NCBI RefSeq assembly: GCF_004348985.1
Contig: NZ_SMKW01000013.1
Coordinates: forward strand, 89,422 to 153,421
Direction: 5' to 3'
DNA from: Saccharopolyspora elongata
Lineage (GTDB): Bacteria > Actinomycetota > Actinomycetes > Mycobacteriales > Pseudonocardiaceae
Length of the DNA stretch: 64,000 nucleotides
Both the position numbers and the translations under genes were made by a program. Below are positions 45,908 through 53,302 of this stretch, in pieces (within the stretch, counting starts at the first letter, position 1; every line of letters starts with the position of its first letter). The notes beneath the pieces are model-generated. The model saw only the letters and a program-made list of their open reading frames with translations, was not told the origin of the DNA and made no database searches.

Positions 45908-46105
45908 TTGCACGGGCGGCAGCCGCTGCCCGGCGGCGGTGACGGTATCTGCGGCGGTGACGGCGGATCGACGTCGAACCCGCACCACCTGGCGACCACC
46001 GGTTCACCGGCAGGTCCGCTGACGATCGTCGGCGCTGCGCTGCTGCTGGCCGGGATCCTACTGCTCCTGGTGCTGCGCAAGCGCCGGGTCGGCGACGAGT
46101 CCTGA
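45908..46105 (+). CDS. Tiny LAxTG cell-wall-sorted protein (possibly remnant)
   Basis: 65 residues from TTG 45908. After a Gly/Asp-rich stretch comes a complete sorting signal: LATTG (pentapeptide for class E sortases), hydrophobic helix (LTIVGAALLLAGILLLLVL) and basic tail RKRRVGDES. No signal peptide lies in this frame. The +1 frame just upstream starts GTG 45895 with VIRNVARAAAAARRR and then stops, so a frameshift may have separated signal peptide and body. Otherwise the start is mis-set or this is the end of a decayed surface protein. Confidence 0.5.
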   Translation: MHGRQPLPGGGDGICGGDGGSTSNPHHLATTGSPAGPLTIVGAALLLAGILLLLVLRKRRVGDES

Positions 46106-46113
46106 CGACGACG

Positions 46114-46419
46114 TCAAATATCGATCTGGTCGTGGTGGCGGTCCTCGATTTCGGGGCTGCCACCACGCTTTGCGCGCGGCCTGTCGCGCCGGGACGCGCG
46201 GTCGTTGGCGAGGACGACGGCGATCCACGGCAGCGCGCCCGTGACGACCACGATGCCGATCGCCAGCAACCAGAAGTGCGCCAGCAGCCCGGCGGCGGTG
46301 AAGCCGACCAGGTGCACCACCATCAGCACGGCGTAGACCCGCTTGCGGTGCCGCTGCTCGTCGTCGAGGGACGGTGCCGCATCGGTGATCAGCACGGCCT
46401 CGTCGCGCCGTCGTCGCAT
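46114..46419 (-). CDS. DUF3099 membrane protein
   Basis: 101 residues from ATG 46419. The N-terminus DEAVLITDAAPSLDDEQ is the DUF3099 signature, followed by two helices (VYAVLMVVHLVGFTAAGLLA and LLAIGIVVVTGALPWIAVVL) and a basic tail. Small inner-membrane protein common in actinobacteria, function unknown. Confidence 0.85.
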   Translation of the reverse strand: MRRRRDEAVLITDAAPSLDDEQRHRKRVYAVLMVVHLVGFTAAGLLAHFWLLAIGIVVVTGALPWIAVVLANDRASRRDRPRAKRGGSPEIEDRHHDQIDI

Positions 46420-46440
46420 GGCCCACCTCCGGAGCCGGCT

Positions 46441-46464
46441 CCGCAGTTTCAATTGAAACTGCGG
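46441..46464. repeat. 24-bp perfect palindrome with TTTCAATTGAAA core
   Basis: CCGCAGTTTCAA followed by its complement, between the DUF2127 gene end and the DUF3099 start. Same core as 32457-32472. Confidence 0.8.
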
Positions 46465-46505
46465 AGTTCCCGGTGCTTCCAGCGTGGCGCAGTTCGACGG
46501 CCCGG

Positions 46506-46982
46506 TCACTGGTTCCGGCGGCGCAATTCGAGGTATTCGCGGAGCACGAGCACGATGATCGCCACGTCCAGCGCCGCGAACAGCGGCAGCACCACCGACT
46601 TCGTCTGCACCGCCCGCAGCACCTCGAAGACGACGAACAGGCCCAGCGCCACCATCGCCACCGGGTACAGCGGCATGATCTTGCCGAGCAGGCCGATCAC
46701 CAGGCCGATCTTGATGACGCCGTGGGCGATCAGGTAGGTGATCACGAACGTCCGGTTGCCGCCGGCGAAGTGCTGCAGGGCCTCCTCGAAGTGCCCGGCC
46801 AGCGGCCCGGTCGGCGGGCCCAGCAGGTCCCGCGTGACGACGGCGTGGGCGAGCCGCGTGATGGTGTTGGGGGACAAGAAGATCAGCAGCACCCCGGCGA
46901 TCAGCTGCACGGCGCCGTCCAGGCCCTTGAGCAGCACGGCGACGCGGAAGAGCTTGTCGGTCAACGTGGTTCGGGTGCCCAT
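46506..46982 (-). CDS. DUF2127 membrane protein
   Basis: 158 residues from ATG 46982, four hydrophobic helices. Family features FRVAVLLKGLDGAVQLIAGV near the start and YLIAHGVIKIGLVIGLL in the middle. Function unknown; upstream of DUF3099 on the same strand and divergent from the chitinase. Confidence 0.85.
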   Translation of the reverse strand: MGTRTTLTDKLFRVAVLLKGLDGAVQLIAGVLLIFLSPNTITRLAHAVVTRDLLGPPTGPLAGHFEEALQHFAGGNRTFVITYLIAHGVIKIGLVIGLLGKIMPLYPVAMVALGLFVVFEVLRAVQTKSVVLPLFAALDVAIIVLVLREYLELRRRNQ

Positions 46983-47038
46983 GGCGCCATCATGCGGCCC
47001 CGGGCCGGGCCCGGCGATCTCGCGCGACTTTCGGTCAA

Positions 47039-47054
47039 ATTGGTAAATACCACT
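47039..47054. promoter_or_regulatory. Candidate DasR (dre) site upstream of chitinase
   Basis: ATTGGTAAATACCACT matches the DasR operator consensus ACTGGTCTAGACCACT at 12 of 16 positions, with both TGGT and ACCA half-sites kept. It lies about 110 bases upstream of a GH18 gene, a typical DasR target. Confidence 0.5.
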
Positions 47055-47123
47055 TTTCCTGCAATCTTGTTTCCGGCCGCGAAATTTGTCATAAAAGTTC
47101 TTGATGGCGAACGGATGAACACC

Positions 47124-47145
47124 GGACCAATTGCGGAATTGGTCC
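47124..47145. promoter_or_regulatory. Inverted repeat in the chitinase leader
   Basis: Perfect 9-bp arms GGACCAATT and AATTGGTCC, GCGG loop, ending 7 bases before the AAGGGA ribosome site. It could be an operator or an mRNA hairpin affecting translation. Confidence 0.55.
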
Positions 47146-47165
47146 TGTCGCGAAGGGATTCGGGA

Positions 47166-48257
47166 ATGAGCGGTCGGACGAAACGTCTGCTGAGAACCGG
47201 GCTGGTGGCGGCGTTCGTCGCCGCGTTGTCGATCCCGCAGGTCGCGGCAGGGACCGAGGCACAGCCGGTGGCGAACGCCGCGAACCCGGTTCCTGCGGCC
47301 GAGACGTGCCCGGTGAAGTCGAAGCCCGCGGGCAAGGTGCTGCACGGCTACTGGGAGAACTGGGACGGCGCGGCCAACGGCGTGCACCCGCCGTTCGGCT
47401 GGACGCCGATCACCGACCCGGCCATCCGCGAGCACGGCTACAACGTGATCAACGCGGCGTTCCCGGTCATCCGCTCGGACGGCACCGTCCTGTGGGAAGA
47501 CGGGATGGACAGCACGGTGAAGGTGGCCACGCCTGCCGAGATGTGCGAGGCCAAAGCGAACGGGCTGACGATCCTGATGTCGATCGGCGGCGCCACGGCG
47601 GGCATCGACCTGTCGTCCAGCGCCGTCGCCGACCGGTTCGTCGAGACGGTGGTCCCGATCCTGCAGAAGTACAACTTCGACGGCATCGACATCGACATCG
47701 AGACCGGCCTCAGCGGCAGCGGCAACATCAACGAGCTCTCGCCGTCGCAGGCCAACCTGATCCGCATCATCGACGGCGTGCTCGCCAAGATGCCCGCCAA
47801 CTTCGGCCTGACGATGGCGCCGGAGACCGCGTACGTCACCGGCGGCAGCGTGACCTACGGATCGATCTGGGGCGCGTACCTGCCGATCGTGAAGAAGTAC
47901 GCGGACAACGGCCGGCTGTGGTGGCTGAACATGCAGTACTACAACGGCAGCATGTACGGCTGCTCCGGCGATTCGTACCAGGCGGGCACGGTCGAGGGCT
48001 TCGTGGTGCAGACGGACTGCCTGAACAACGGCCTGGTCATCCAGGGCACCACGATCAAGGTGCCCTACGACAAGCAGGTTCCCGGCCTGCCCGCCCAGCC
48101 GGGCGCGGGCGGCGGCTACATGTCGCCGGGCCTGGTGGCCCAGGCGTGGAACAACTACAACGGCGGCCTGAAGGGCCTGATGACCTGGTCGATCAACTGG
48201 GACGGCTCGAAGTCCTGGACCTTCGGCAACAACGTCAAGTCCCTGCAGGGCCGCTGA
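47166..48257 (+). CDS. Secreted chitinase, glycoside hydrolase family 18
   Basis: 363 residues. Signal peptide from MSGRTKRLLRTG to about AAG. Catalytic motif DGIDIDIE (the DxxDxDxE of GH18) in KYNFDGIDIDIETGL, chitin-binding floor SIGGATAGIDLS, and C-terminal WSINWDGSKSW. No separate chitin-binding domain. ATG 47166 is preferred for its AAGGGA ribosome site; ATG 47115 is in frame and would add 17 residues. A possible DasR site suggests repression lifted by glucosamine-6-phosphate. Confidence 0.93.
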   Translation: MSGRTKRLLRTGLVAAFVAALSIPQVAAGTEAQPVANAANPVPAAETCPVKSKPAGKVLHGYWENWDGAANGVHPPFGWTPITDPAIREHGYNVINAAFPVIRSDGTVLWEDGMDSTVKVATPAEMCEAKANGLTILMSIGGATAGIDLSSSAVADRFVETVVPILQKYNFDGIDIDIETGLSGSGNINELSPSQANLIRIIDGVLAKMPANFGLTMAPETAYVTGGSVTYGSIWGAYLPIVKKYADNGRLWWLNMQYYNGSMYGCSGDSYQAGTVEGFVVQTDCLNNGLVIQGTTIKVPYDKQVPGLPAQPGAGGGYMSPGLVAQAWNNYNGGLKGLMTWSINWDGSKSWTFGNNVKSLQGR

Positions 48258-48279
48258 CGGTTGGGCTCGGGCGGGGCGC

Positions 48280-48338
48280 CGTTTTCGCGCGAAACCGTCA
48301 TCTGGCACGCGTGGGAATGGCGTTTTCGCGCGAAACCG
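48280..48338. repeat. Pair of TTTCGCGCGAAA palindromes after chitinase
   Basis: An 18-bp unit (CGTTTTCGCGCGAAACCG) occurs at 48280-48297 and again at 48321-48338; each contains the palindrome TTTCGCGCGAAA. GGCGCC at both outer ends lets the pair form one large hairpin. Confidence 0.8.
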
Positions 48339-48373
48339 GCGCCTGCGGGACCTGGACGCAGGTCCTACCCGGA

Positions 48374-48408
48374 TGGCCGGTCGGCGCGGGGCATGCGCCG
48401 ACCGGCCA
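48374..48408. terminator. GGCCGGTCGGCGC hairpin, copy 1
   Basis: 14-bp perfect stem (48374-48387 with 48395-48408), 7-nt loop GGGGCAT. A near-identical hairpin sits at 51254-51286. Confidence 0.8.
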
Positions 48409-48436
48409 CCCGCTCGCTCATCACTTCCCAGAAAGT

Positions 48437-48463
48437 AAGTACCCCACTAATTAGTCGGTACTT
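48437..48463. promoter_or_regulatory. Nested palindrome upstream of imine-reductase-like gene
   Basis: Outer arms AAGTACC/GGTACTT (48437-48443, 48457-48463) enclose the perfect 10-bp palindrome ACTAATTAGT (48446-48455). AT-rich in a GC-rich background, 63 bases before the start codon: a probable operator/promoter. Confidence 0.65.
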
Positions 48464-48525
48464 GTGGGCCTCATCGGTTGCGGAAACGATTCCGGCATCG
48501 GAAGAAGCACCGAGGAGTGTCGAAG

Positions 48526-49401
48526 TTGAGCAACGAAAAGAATTCCCGAGTAAGCCTTCTCGGTCTGGGCGCCATGGGCGGCGCGCTGGCCGCCGCGGTC
48601 GTCGAGGCCGGGTATCCGACCACGGTCTGGAACCGGTCGGCGGGCAAGGCCGACGCGCTGGTCGACCGGGGCGCGGTCGCCGCCGGATCGGTTCGCGAGG
48701 CGGTGGCCGCCGCGGACGTGGTGGTGGCCTGCCTGTACGACGCGGCTTCGGTCCACGAGGTCCTCGACCCGGTGGTCGACGAGCTCGCCGGCCGGACGCT
48801 GGTCAACGTCACCACGACCACGCCGGAGCAGTCCCGGGAGTTCGCGGCCTGGGCCGCCGGGCACGGCGTGGTGTACCTGGACGGCGGCGTCATGGCCGTC
48901 CCGTCGATGATCGGCCGGCCGGGGTCGTCGATCCTCTACAGCGGGTCGGTGGCCGCCTTCGAACAGCACCGGTCGCTGCTGGACCTGTGGGGCGAGAGCG
49001 CCTACTTCGGCGAGGACGCCGGGGCGGCGTCGCTCTACGACCTCGCGCTGCTGTCGGGGATGTACGTGATGTTCGCCGGATTCGTGCACGGTGCGGCCAT
49101 GGTGGCACCGGCTGGGGTGTCGGCGGGTGACTTCGCCGAGCGGTCGGCGGCCTGGTTGTCGGCCATGACCGGTGGGTTCGCCGGGTTCGCCGCCGTGATC
49201 GATGGCGGTGACTACACCGTGGAAGGGCAGCAGAGCCTGGAGTTCTCCAGTCTCGGCGACATCATCGACGCCAGCGCCGCCCAGGGCATCAGCACCGAGG
49301 TGATCGGCATGGTGCAGAACCTGATCCAGCGCCAGATCGACGCCGGGCACGGCAAGGAGGGCTTCGCCCGCATCATCGAGAGCATCAAGCACCCGAGCTG
49401 A
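48526..49401 (+). CDS. NAD(P)-dependent imine-reductase/3-HIBADH-like oxidoreductase
   Basis: 291 residues from TTG 48526 (GAGGAG 9 bases upstream; an upstream in-frame start at 48478 has no better support). The Rossmann domain starts SLLGLGAMGGALAAAVVEAG and continues TTVWNRSAGKADALV. The middle signature YLDGGVMAVPSMIG and C-terminal GISTEVIGMVQNLIQRQIDA match imine reductases, with Asp at the catalytic position (ASLYDLALLSG). Physiological substrate unknown. Confidence 0.87.
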   Translation: MSNEKNSRVSLLGLGAMGGALAAAVVEAGYPTTVWNRSAGKADALVDRGAVAAGSVREAVAAADVVVACLYDAASVHEVLDPVVDELAGRTLVNVTTTTPEQSREFAAWAAGHGVVYLDGGVMAVPSMIGRPGSSILYSGSVAAFEQHRSLLDLWGESAYFGEDAGAASLYDLALLSGMYVMFAGFVHGAAMVAPAGVSAGDFAERSAAWLSAMTGGFAGFAAVIDGGDYTVEGQQSLEFSSLGDIIDASAAQGISTEVIGMVQNLIQRQIDAGHGKEGFARIIESIKHPS

Positions 49402-49409
49402 GCGGTCCT

Positions 49410-49463
49410 CCGAGTCGTGAGTGGGAATTCCGGTTCTTACCGGAACGATCACTCACGACTCGG
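49410..49463. repeat. CGTGAGTG-family palindrome, copy 7
   Basis: 54-bp palindrome (CCGAGTCGTGAGTG/CACTCACGACTCGG, variable centre). Its right arm encodes the last three codons and stop of the tetR gene. Confidence 0.8.
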
Positions 49464-50055
49464 GGTGGTCCCGGGGCTGGAGCAGCTGCTGGGCGAGGGC
49501 GACGAGGAAGGCCCGGTGGTCGGCGCGTTGTTCCGGGGTGTTCGTGGGCTCACCGGCGATCATGGTGGCGAGCTGGGGGACGTACAGCGTCCACTCGGCC
49601 ATGCCGATCAGGAGCAGCAGGATCCGGCGGGGGTCGAGCCCCGGGTCGACGTGGCCCCGCCGTTGGGCTTCGGCGATGGCGTCCACCTTGACCTGGTAGC
49701 TGGCCGAGCGCCTGGCGTGGTTGGGCGCCTGGTTCGCCGGTAGCGACAGGGCCTCCCACTGCACGAGGCGAACGAGTTCCGGGTGGGCGGCGCAGTAGTC
49801 GAACAGTTCGCCCACGAATTCGGGAATGCGGTCGGCGTGCAGCTCGACCTCCCCGGCCAGCCGGTCGAGTTGGTCGGCGAGCACGATGCCGAACAGCTCC
49901 CGCTTGTCGCCGAAGTGGTCGTAGATCGCGCGCTTGTTGGCTTCGGCCCGCGTCGCGATGCGGTCGATGCGCGCGCCGCTGATGCCGTGCTCGGCGAACT
50001 CGGCGACGGCGGCGGCGAGGATCCGCTTCTTGGTGGGCGTGGCGTCTCGAGGCAT
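49453..50055 (-). CDS. TetR family regulator
   Basis: 200 residues from ATG 50055. HTH: RILAAAVAEFAEHGISGARI, then RAEANKRAIYDHFGDKRELF. C-terminal domain of the TetR_C_17-like group (ELVRLVQWEALSLPANQAP). A palindrome AACGAACCAGTTCGTT in the divergent gap suggests it controls itself and the metallohydrolase. The stop codon lies in a palindromic repeat. Confidence 0.88.
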   Translation of the reverse strand: MPRDATPTKKRILAAAVAEFAEHGISGARIDRIATRAEANKRAIYDHFGDKRELFGIVLADQLDRLAGEVELHADRIPEFVGELFDYCAAHPELVRLVQWEALSLPANQAPNHARRSASYQVKVDAIAEAQRRGHVDPGLDPRRILLLLIGMAEWTLYVPQLATMIAGEPTNTPEQRADHRAFLVALAQQLLQPRDHPES

Positions 50056-50084
50056 GGCATGGGCAGTCTGCCAAAGTCGTATCG

Positions 50085-50100
50085 AACGAACCAGTTCGTT
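50085..50100. promoter_or_regulatory. TetR operator AACGAACCAGTTCGTT
   Basis: Perfect 6-bp arms, 4-bp centre, in the divergent region between tetR and the metallohydrolase. Confidence 0.65.
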
Positions 50101-50170
50101 TGGTACGCTCCCGCTCAATTTGATCAAGGCGGGCCGCAGAAGCCGCCGCCCGCAATGGGGAGGACCGACC

Positions 50171-51223
50171 ATGTGCACATCGTGTGCCGCGCCCGCCAAC
50201 GGCGTGAGCCGGAGGAACGTGCTGCGGACGACAGTGGCCGCCGGATTGGCCGGTACGGCCGCGCTCACCGCCGCGTGCTCGGGGCCGGCGCCGAACGCCG
50301 CACTGGCGGCGGTGTCGGGACCGAGCGGCCGCAGCGGGGTGCACCTGCGGTGGCTGGGCATAGCGGGCTGGGAGATGTCCTTCGACGGGCACCGGCTGCT
50401 CATCGACCCGTACCTCACGCGCCAGAAGTACGCGGGCCCCGACGGCCGGATGGACATGCGGTACCCGCTGGAGGTCAACTCGCGGATCATCGACTGGGTC
50501 ATCGACGATCACCTGGGTGGTGCGCCGGAGTTCATCCTGCTCACGCATGGGCACTGGGACCACCTCGCCGACGTCCCGTCGCTGCTGAACCATCCGAAGT
50601 GGACCGGCCAGCGCATCCGGGTCCTCGGCGGCGAAACGCACCTGAACCTGGTGCGCGCGATGGGAATCCCGGTGGCGCGCGAGGCCGACCTGGTGCTGGT
50701 CACCGGCGGCGAGCACCTGCGCTTCCCGCTGCGCAGCCCCGAACAGCCGCGCCCCGCGTACACCATCGAGGTGTTCCGCAGCCTGCACAGCCAGTTGGGC
50801 GGCTACGGCTTCGCTCCCGCCGGGACCCTGACCGCGCCACCGAAGAAACCGACGACGGTCGGGGAACTGGTCGAGGGCGGCTCGCTGGGCTACCAAGTCA
50901 CCGTGGGAGACCGGCTGCGCGTGATGTTCCTCAGCGGCACCGCGAACTTCGTCGAGCGGGAGGTCGCCGGGGCCAGGCCGGATGTGCTCGTCCTCGGCTC
51001 CAGCGGCAACGCGGCGGTGCACGACTACTTCGAACGCGTGCTCGAGGCGCTGGGCTGGCCCCGGATCGTCGTCCCCTGCCACCACGACGACCTGGTGACG
51101 GCCCTGGACAAGCCGGAAGTGCACGACAGCGTCAACCGCGAGGTCGTCGCCACCCTGCAGAACATCCTCGGAGACCGGGGCCGGGTCCTCGACCCACGCC
51201 ACCTCGAGCAATTCCAGCTCTGA
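50171..51223 (+). CDS. Tat-exported metallo-beta-lactamase-fold lipoprotein
   Basis: 350 residues from ATG 50171. Twin-arginine signal (SRRNVLRTTVAAGLAGTAAL) ending in a lipobox (LTAACSG), so it should be exported folded and lipidated. The MBL domain has ILLTHGHWDHLADVP (HxHxDH), a later His in SLHSQLGG and CHHDD near the end. Close to the UlaG/YtkL-like group of MBL proteins. The substrate is unknown. Divergent TetR likely controls it. Confidence 0.87.
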   Translation: MCTSCAAPANGVSRRNVLRTTVAAGLAGTAALTAACSGPAPNAALAAVSGPSGRSGVHLRWLGIAGWEMSFDGHRLLIDPYLTRQKYAGPDGRMDMRYPLEVNSRIIDWVIDDHLGGAPEFILLTHGHWDHLADVPSLLNHPKWTGQRIRVLGGETHLNLVRAMGIPVAREADLVLVTGGEHLRFPLRSPEQPRPAYTIEVFRSLHSQLGGYGFAPAGTLTAPPKKPTTVGELVEGGSLGYQVTVGDRLRVMFLSGTANFVEREVAGARPDVLVLGSSGNAAVHDYFERVLEALGWPRIVVPCHHDDLVTALDKPEVHDSVNREVVATLQNILGDRGRVLDPRHLEQFQL

Positions 51224-51253
51224 CCGGTCTCCCGGCGAATGGCGGTGCTGGGT

Positions 51254-51286
51254 GGCCGGTCGGCGCGGGGCCTGCGCCGACCGGCC
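51254..51286. terminator. GGCCGGTCGGCGC hairpin, copy 2
   Basis: 13-bp stem (51254-51266 with 51274-51286), loop GGGGCCT, at the convergent junction of the MBL gene and the orphan operon. Same sequence family as 48374-48408. Confidence 0.8.
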
Positions 51287-51338
51287 GTCCGCTCGATGCC
51301 TCGGGGTCGGGGGGAGGCGGCATCGGGCGGAGTCTCGG

Positions 51339-51638
51339 TCACGCCGTTCGGCGACGGGGATTCGCCTTGTGGCGCAACCAGGTCCGGAGCTGGGCGGCCA
51401 CGTCGGTCTCGTCCGCCCAGTCGTGACCTATGTGGACGGTGTCGATCGGGTGGGCGTCGTCGGGGGAGCTGCCGATGTCGCCGCGATGGACGGTGAAGTA
51501 GCCCGCGCCGCGTCCCCAGCGGATGGTGTAGGCCTCGGTGGGCGAGAGTCGTTCGACGCGCCAGGCCATCGGCAGGAACCGATTCGGCTTGGTGTGCTTC
51601 ACCCGGACCACGCGCGGTGGCTTGGAATTCGCGGCCAT
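51339..51638 (-). CDS. Orphan operon protein C, unknown function
   Basis: 99 residues from ATG 51638. Basic N-terminus (KPPRVVRVKHTKPNRFLPMA), then WRVERLSPTEAYTIRWGRGA, GYFTVHRGDIGSSP and the acidic/His stretch DTVHIGHDWADETDVAAQLR. No membrane helix. Not recognised. Last of three short genes on the minus strand opposite the DUF5753 regulator. Confidence 0.65.
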   Translation of the reverse strand: MAANSKPPRVVRVKHTKPNRFLPMAWRVERLSPTEAYTIRWGRGAGYFTVHRGDIGSSPDDAHPIDTVHIGHDWADETDVAAQLRTWLRHKANPRRRTA

Positions 51639-51640
51639 GG

Positions 51641-51871
51641 CTACACCGCCACCCGGAACAGACCCGGATCGCGCAGCGCGTGCCTGCCGTAGCAATCCGT
51701 TGACACCTGGTCGTTTTCGACGCGCGCGATGAGGCGCTCGACGGTCAGCGCACCGTCGCCGGAGCCGGAGTGCTGACCGGTCGGCTCGCGTCCGTGCAGC
51801 CGGCACAGTGCGATGACCAGCACGGCGAGGCCGGGCACGTATCCCGCGAAGAACCACAGCAGCCAGGTCAT
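51641..51871 (-). CDS. Orphan operon protein B, small membrane protein
   Basis: 76 residues from ATG 51871. One N-terminal membrane helix (MTWLLWFFAGYVPGLAVLVI), then a soluble tail with VERLIARVENDQVSTDCYGR. Overlaps protein A by four bases (ATGA) and ends two bases before protein C, so the three are one transcript. Function unknown. Confidence 0.65.
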   Translation of the reverse strand: MTWLLWFFAGYVPGLAVLVIALCRLHGREPTGQHSGSGDGALTVERLIARVENDQVSTDCYGRHALRDPGLFRVAV

Positions 51872-52257
51872 CCCAGTCCTCCGTTCCGAAGCAGGTCATC
51901 GCCGGGAAGCCACAGCGACCGCGACCGTGCCAGGCTCGGCGCGCCGGGCGAACCGTGCGGCGGCAGCTCAAGCAACGCGCGGACGGCTTCGGCGACCGGC
52001 CCGTACCGGTGCCAAACCGCTTGCGGGGAGCTGCTTTCCAGGTCCTCGACGCGGAACCGCGCCGCGAGCGCATCGTCGGCCGAACTCGCCCGGAACATGT
52101 CCATCGCCCCGTGTGCGATCCGAAGTCCTTGCAGGACAAGGACATCGTCGAACCGAGGAAGGTGCAAGAACCGGAACCCGGCCAGAACGCTCGCCCGCAA
52201 CGCATCCAGATGCGGAACCAGCCAGGGATCGGGCCTCATGTCGTTCGCTACCAACAC
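51868..52257 (-). CDS. Orphan operon protein A, unknown function
   Basis: 129 residues from GTG 52257, chosen for its GGGGAG ribosome site. Soluble, helical (WLVPHLDALRASVLAGFRFL, FRVEDLESSSPQAVWHRYGP, VAEAVRALLELPPHG). Not recognised. First gene of the three-gene operon; divergent from the DUF5753 regulator, with a palindromic operator between them. Confidence 0.65.
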   Translation of the reverse strand: MLVANDMRPDPWLVPHLDALRASVLAGFRFLHLPRFDDVLVLQGLRIAHGAMDMFRASSADDALAARFRVEDLESSSPQAVWHRYGPVAEAVRALLELPPHGSPGAPSLARSRSLWLPGDDLLRNGGLG

Positions 52258-52342
52258 TGTCTCCCCTCGCGATCCGCCCGCCGTCGCATCTGCCCCAGTT
52301 ACCTCGGCGGACTCAGCTGAACCAACAGTGACGCCAAACTAC

Positions 52343-52360
52343 AACTTGCAATTGCAGGTT
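52343..52360. promoter_or_regulatory. AACTTGCAATTGCAGGTT palindrome (regulator operator)
   Basis: 18-bp near-perfect palindrome (one mismatch pair), 85 bases before the DUF5753 regulator and 86 from the orphan operon start, followed by a possible -10 (TGATATTAC). Probably bound by the DUF5753 protein. Confidence 0.6.
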
Positions 52361-52444
52361 TGATATTACCTGGACGGGCGATCTTGTGGATGCCCGAGAT
52401 CGGGCAGGGCAAGATGCGACGCGGACAGACGACGAGAGGGAGCG

Positions 52445-53290
52445 ATGGTTACTCCGGAGAACAACCCGGCGGTTCGGCGTGTCCAGCTGGGCCTGCTGCT
52501 TCGCGAACTCCGCGAACGGAACGAGATCAAGCCCAAGGTGATCGCGGACCGGCTCGACTGGTACTCCGGCAAGCTCACTCGTGTTGAGAAGGGCGAGCTG
52601 ACGATCGCCGCGGCCGAGATGGATGTCCTGATCGACCTGTTCGGCGTGGTGGATGCGGATGAAGCTGAGAAACTCCGTCGGCTGGCGTCGGATGCCCGCA
52701 AACGGGACCGTCCAAGCCGCGTTCCTGACTGGGCGAGGACCTACACGGCGCTGGAAGCCGCCGCTGCAGAAGTCAAGGCGTACAAGGTCGATCTAGTGCC
52801 AGGGATCATGCAGACCGAGGACTACGCGCGTGCAGTTCTTTCGACGTCCCTGCTCACGCCATCGTCGGAGATCGATGAGCGAGCAGCCGAACGCACCCAG
52901 CGCGGCGAGATGATCGTGCGCAACGATGCCCGCGAGATCTCGGTTGTTCTTGGTGAAGGCGTCTTGTGTTGCGAGGTCGGCGGCCGGGACGTCCTACGCG
53001 CGCAATTGCGGCGCATTCGCGAGCTGGCCGACCTTCGGCACGTCACTGTTCAGATCTTGCCGTACAGCCGAGGCGAGCACGTCGCCATCGGTACTCCGTT
53101 CACGGTGCTCCACCTTGCTGACCCGGTCGCGACCTACGCGTGCCTCGAAGGCTTGACCGATGCCGATTACCTGGATCGTCCAAGTCACACCAACGTGTAC
53201 GTTCAAGCTTTCGATAGGCTCAGAGTTGCGGCGCTCGATGACAGGGAGTCAGCGCGGCTACTCGAACAACGAGCCAACGAGCTTGAGTGA
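52445..53290 (+). CDS. DUF5753 (Scr1-like) HTH regulator
   Basis: 281 residues, intact family member. HTH at residues 15-65 (LLLRELRERNEIKPKVIADR, GKLTRVEKGEL), then the DUF5753 domain (VDLVPGIMQTEDYARAVL, RRIRELADLRHVTVQILPYS, FTVLHLADP, AFDRLRVAALDDRES). It is followed by its DUF397 partner 12 bases later. Such pairs are abundant in differentiating actinobacteria. It may control the divergent orphan operon. Confidence 0.9.
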   Translation: MVTPENNPAVRRVQLGLLLRELRERNEIKPKVIADRLDWYSGKLTRVEKGELTIAAAEMDVLIDLFGVVDADEAEKLRRLASDARKRDRPSRVPDWARTYTALEAAAAEVKAYKVDLVPGIMQTEDYARAVLSTSLLTPSSEIDERAAERTQRGEMIVRNDAREISVVLGEGVLCCEVGGRDVLRAQLRRIRELADLRHVTVQILPYSRGEHVAIGTPFTVLHLADPVATYACLEGLTDADYLDRPSHTNVYVQAFDRLRVAALDDRESARLLEQRANELE

Positions 53291-53302
53291 GGGAGCAGTG
53301 CC

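Noticed and set aside
48374..51286. Matching hairpins as transposon ends
   Set aside because: No transposase between them and no target-site duplication seen; kept only as a low-interest observation.
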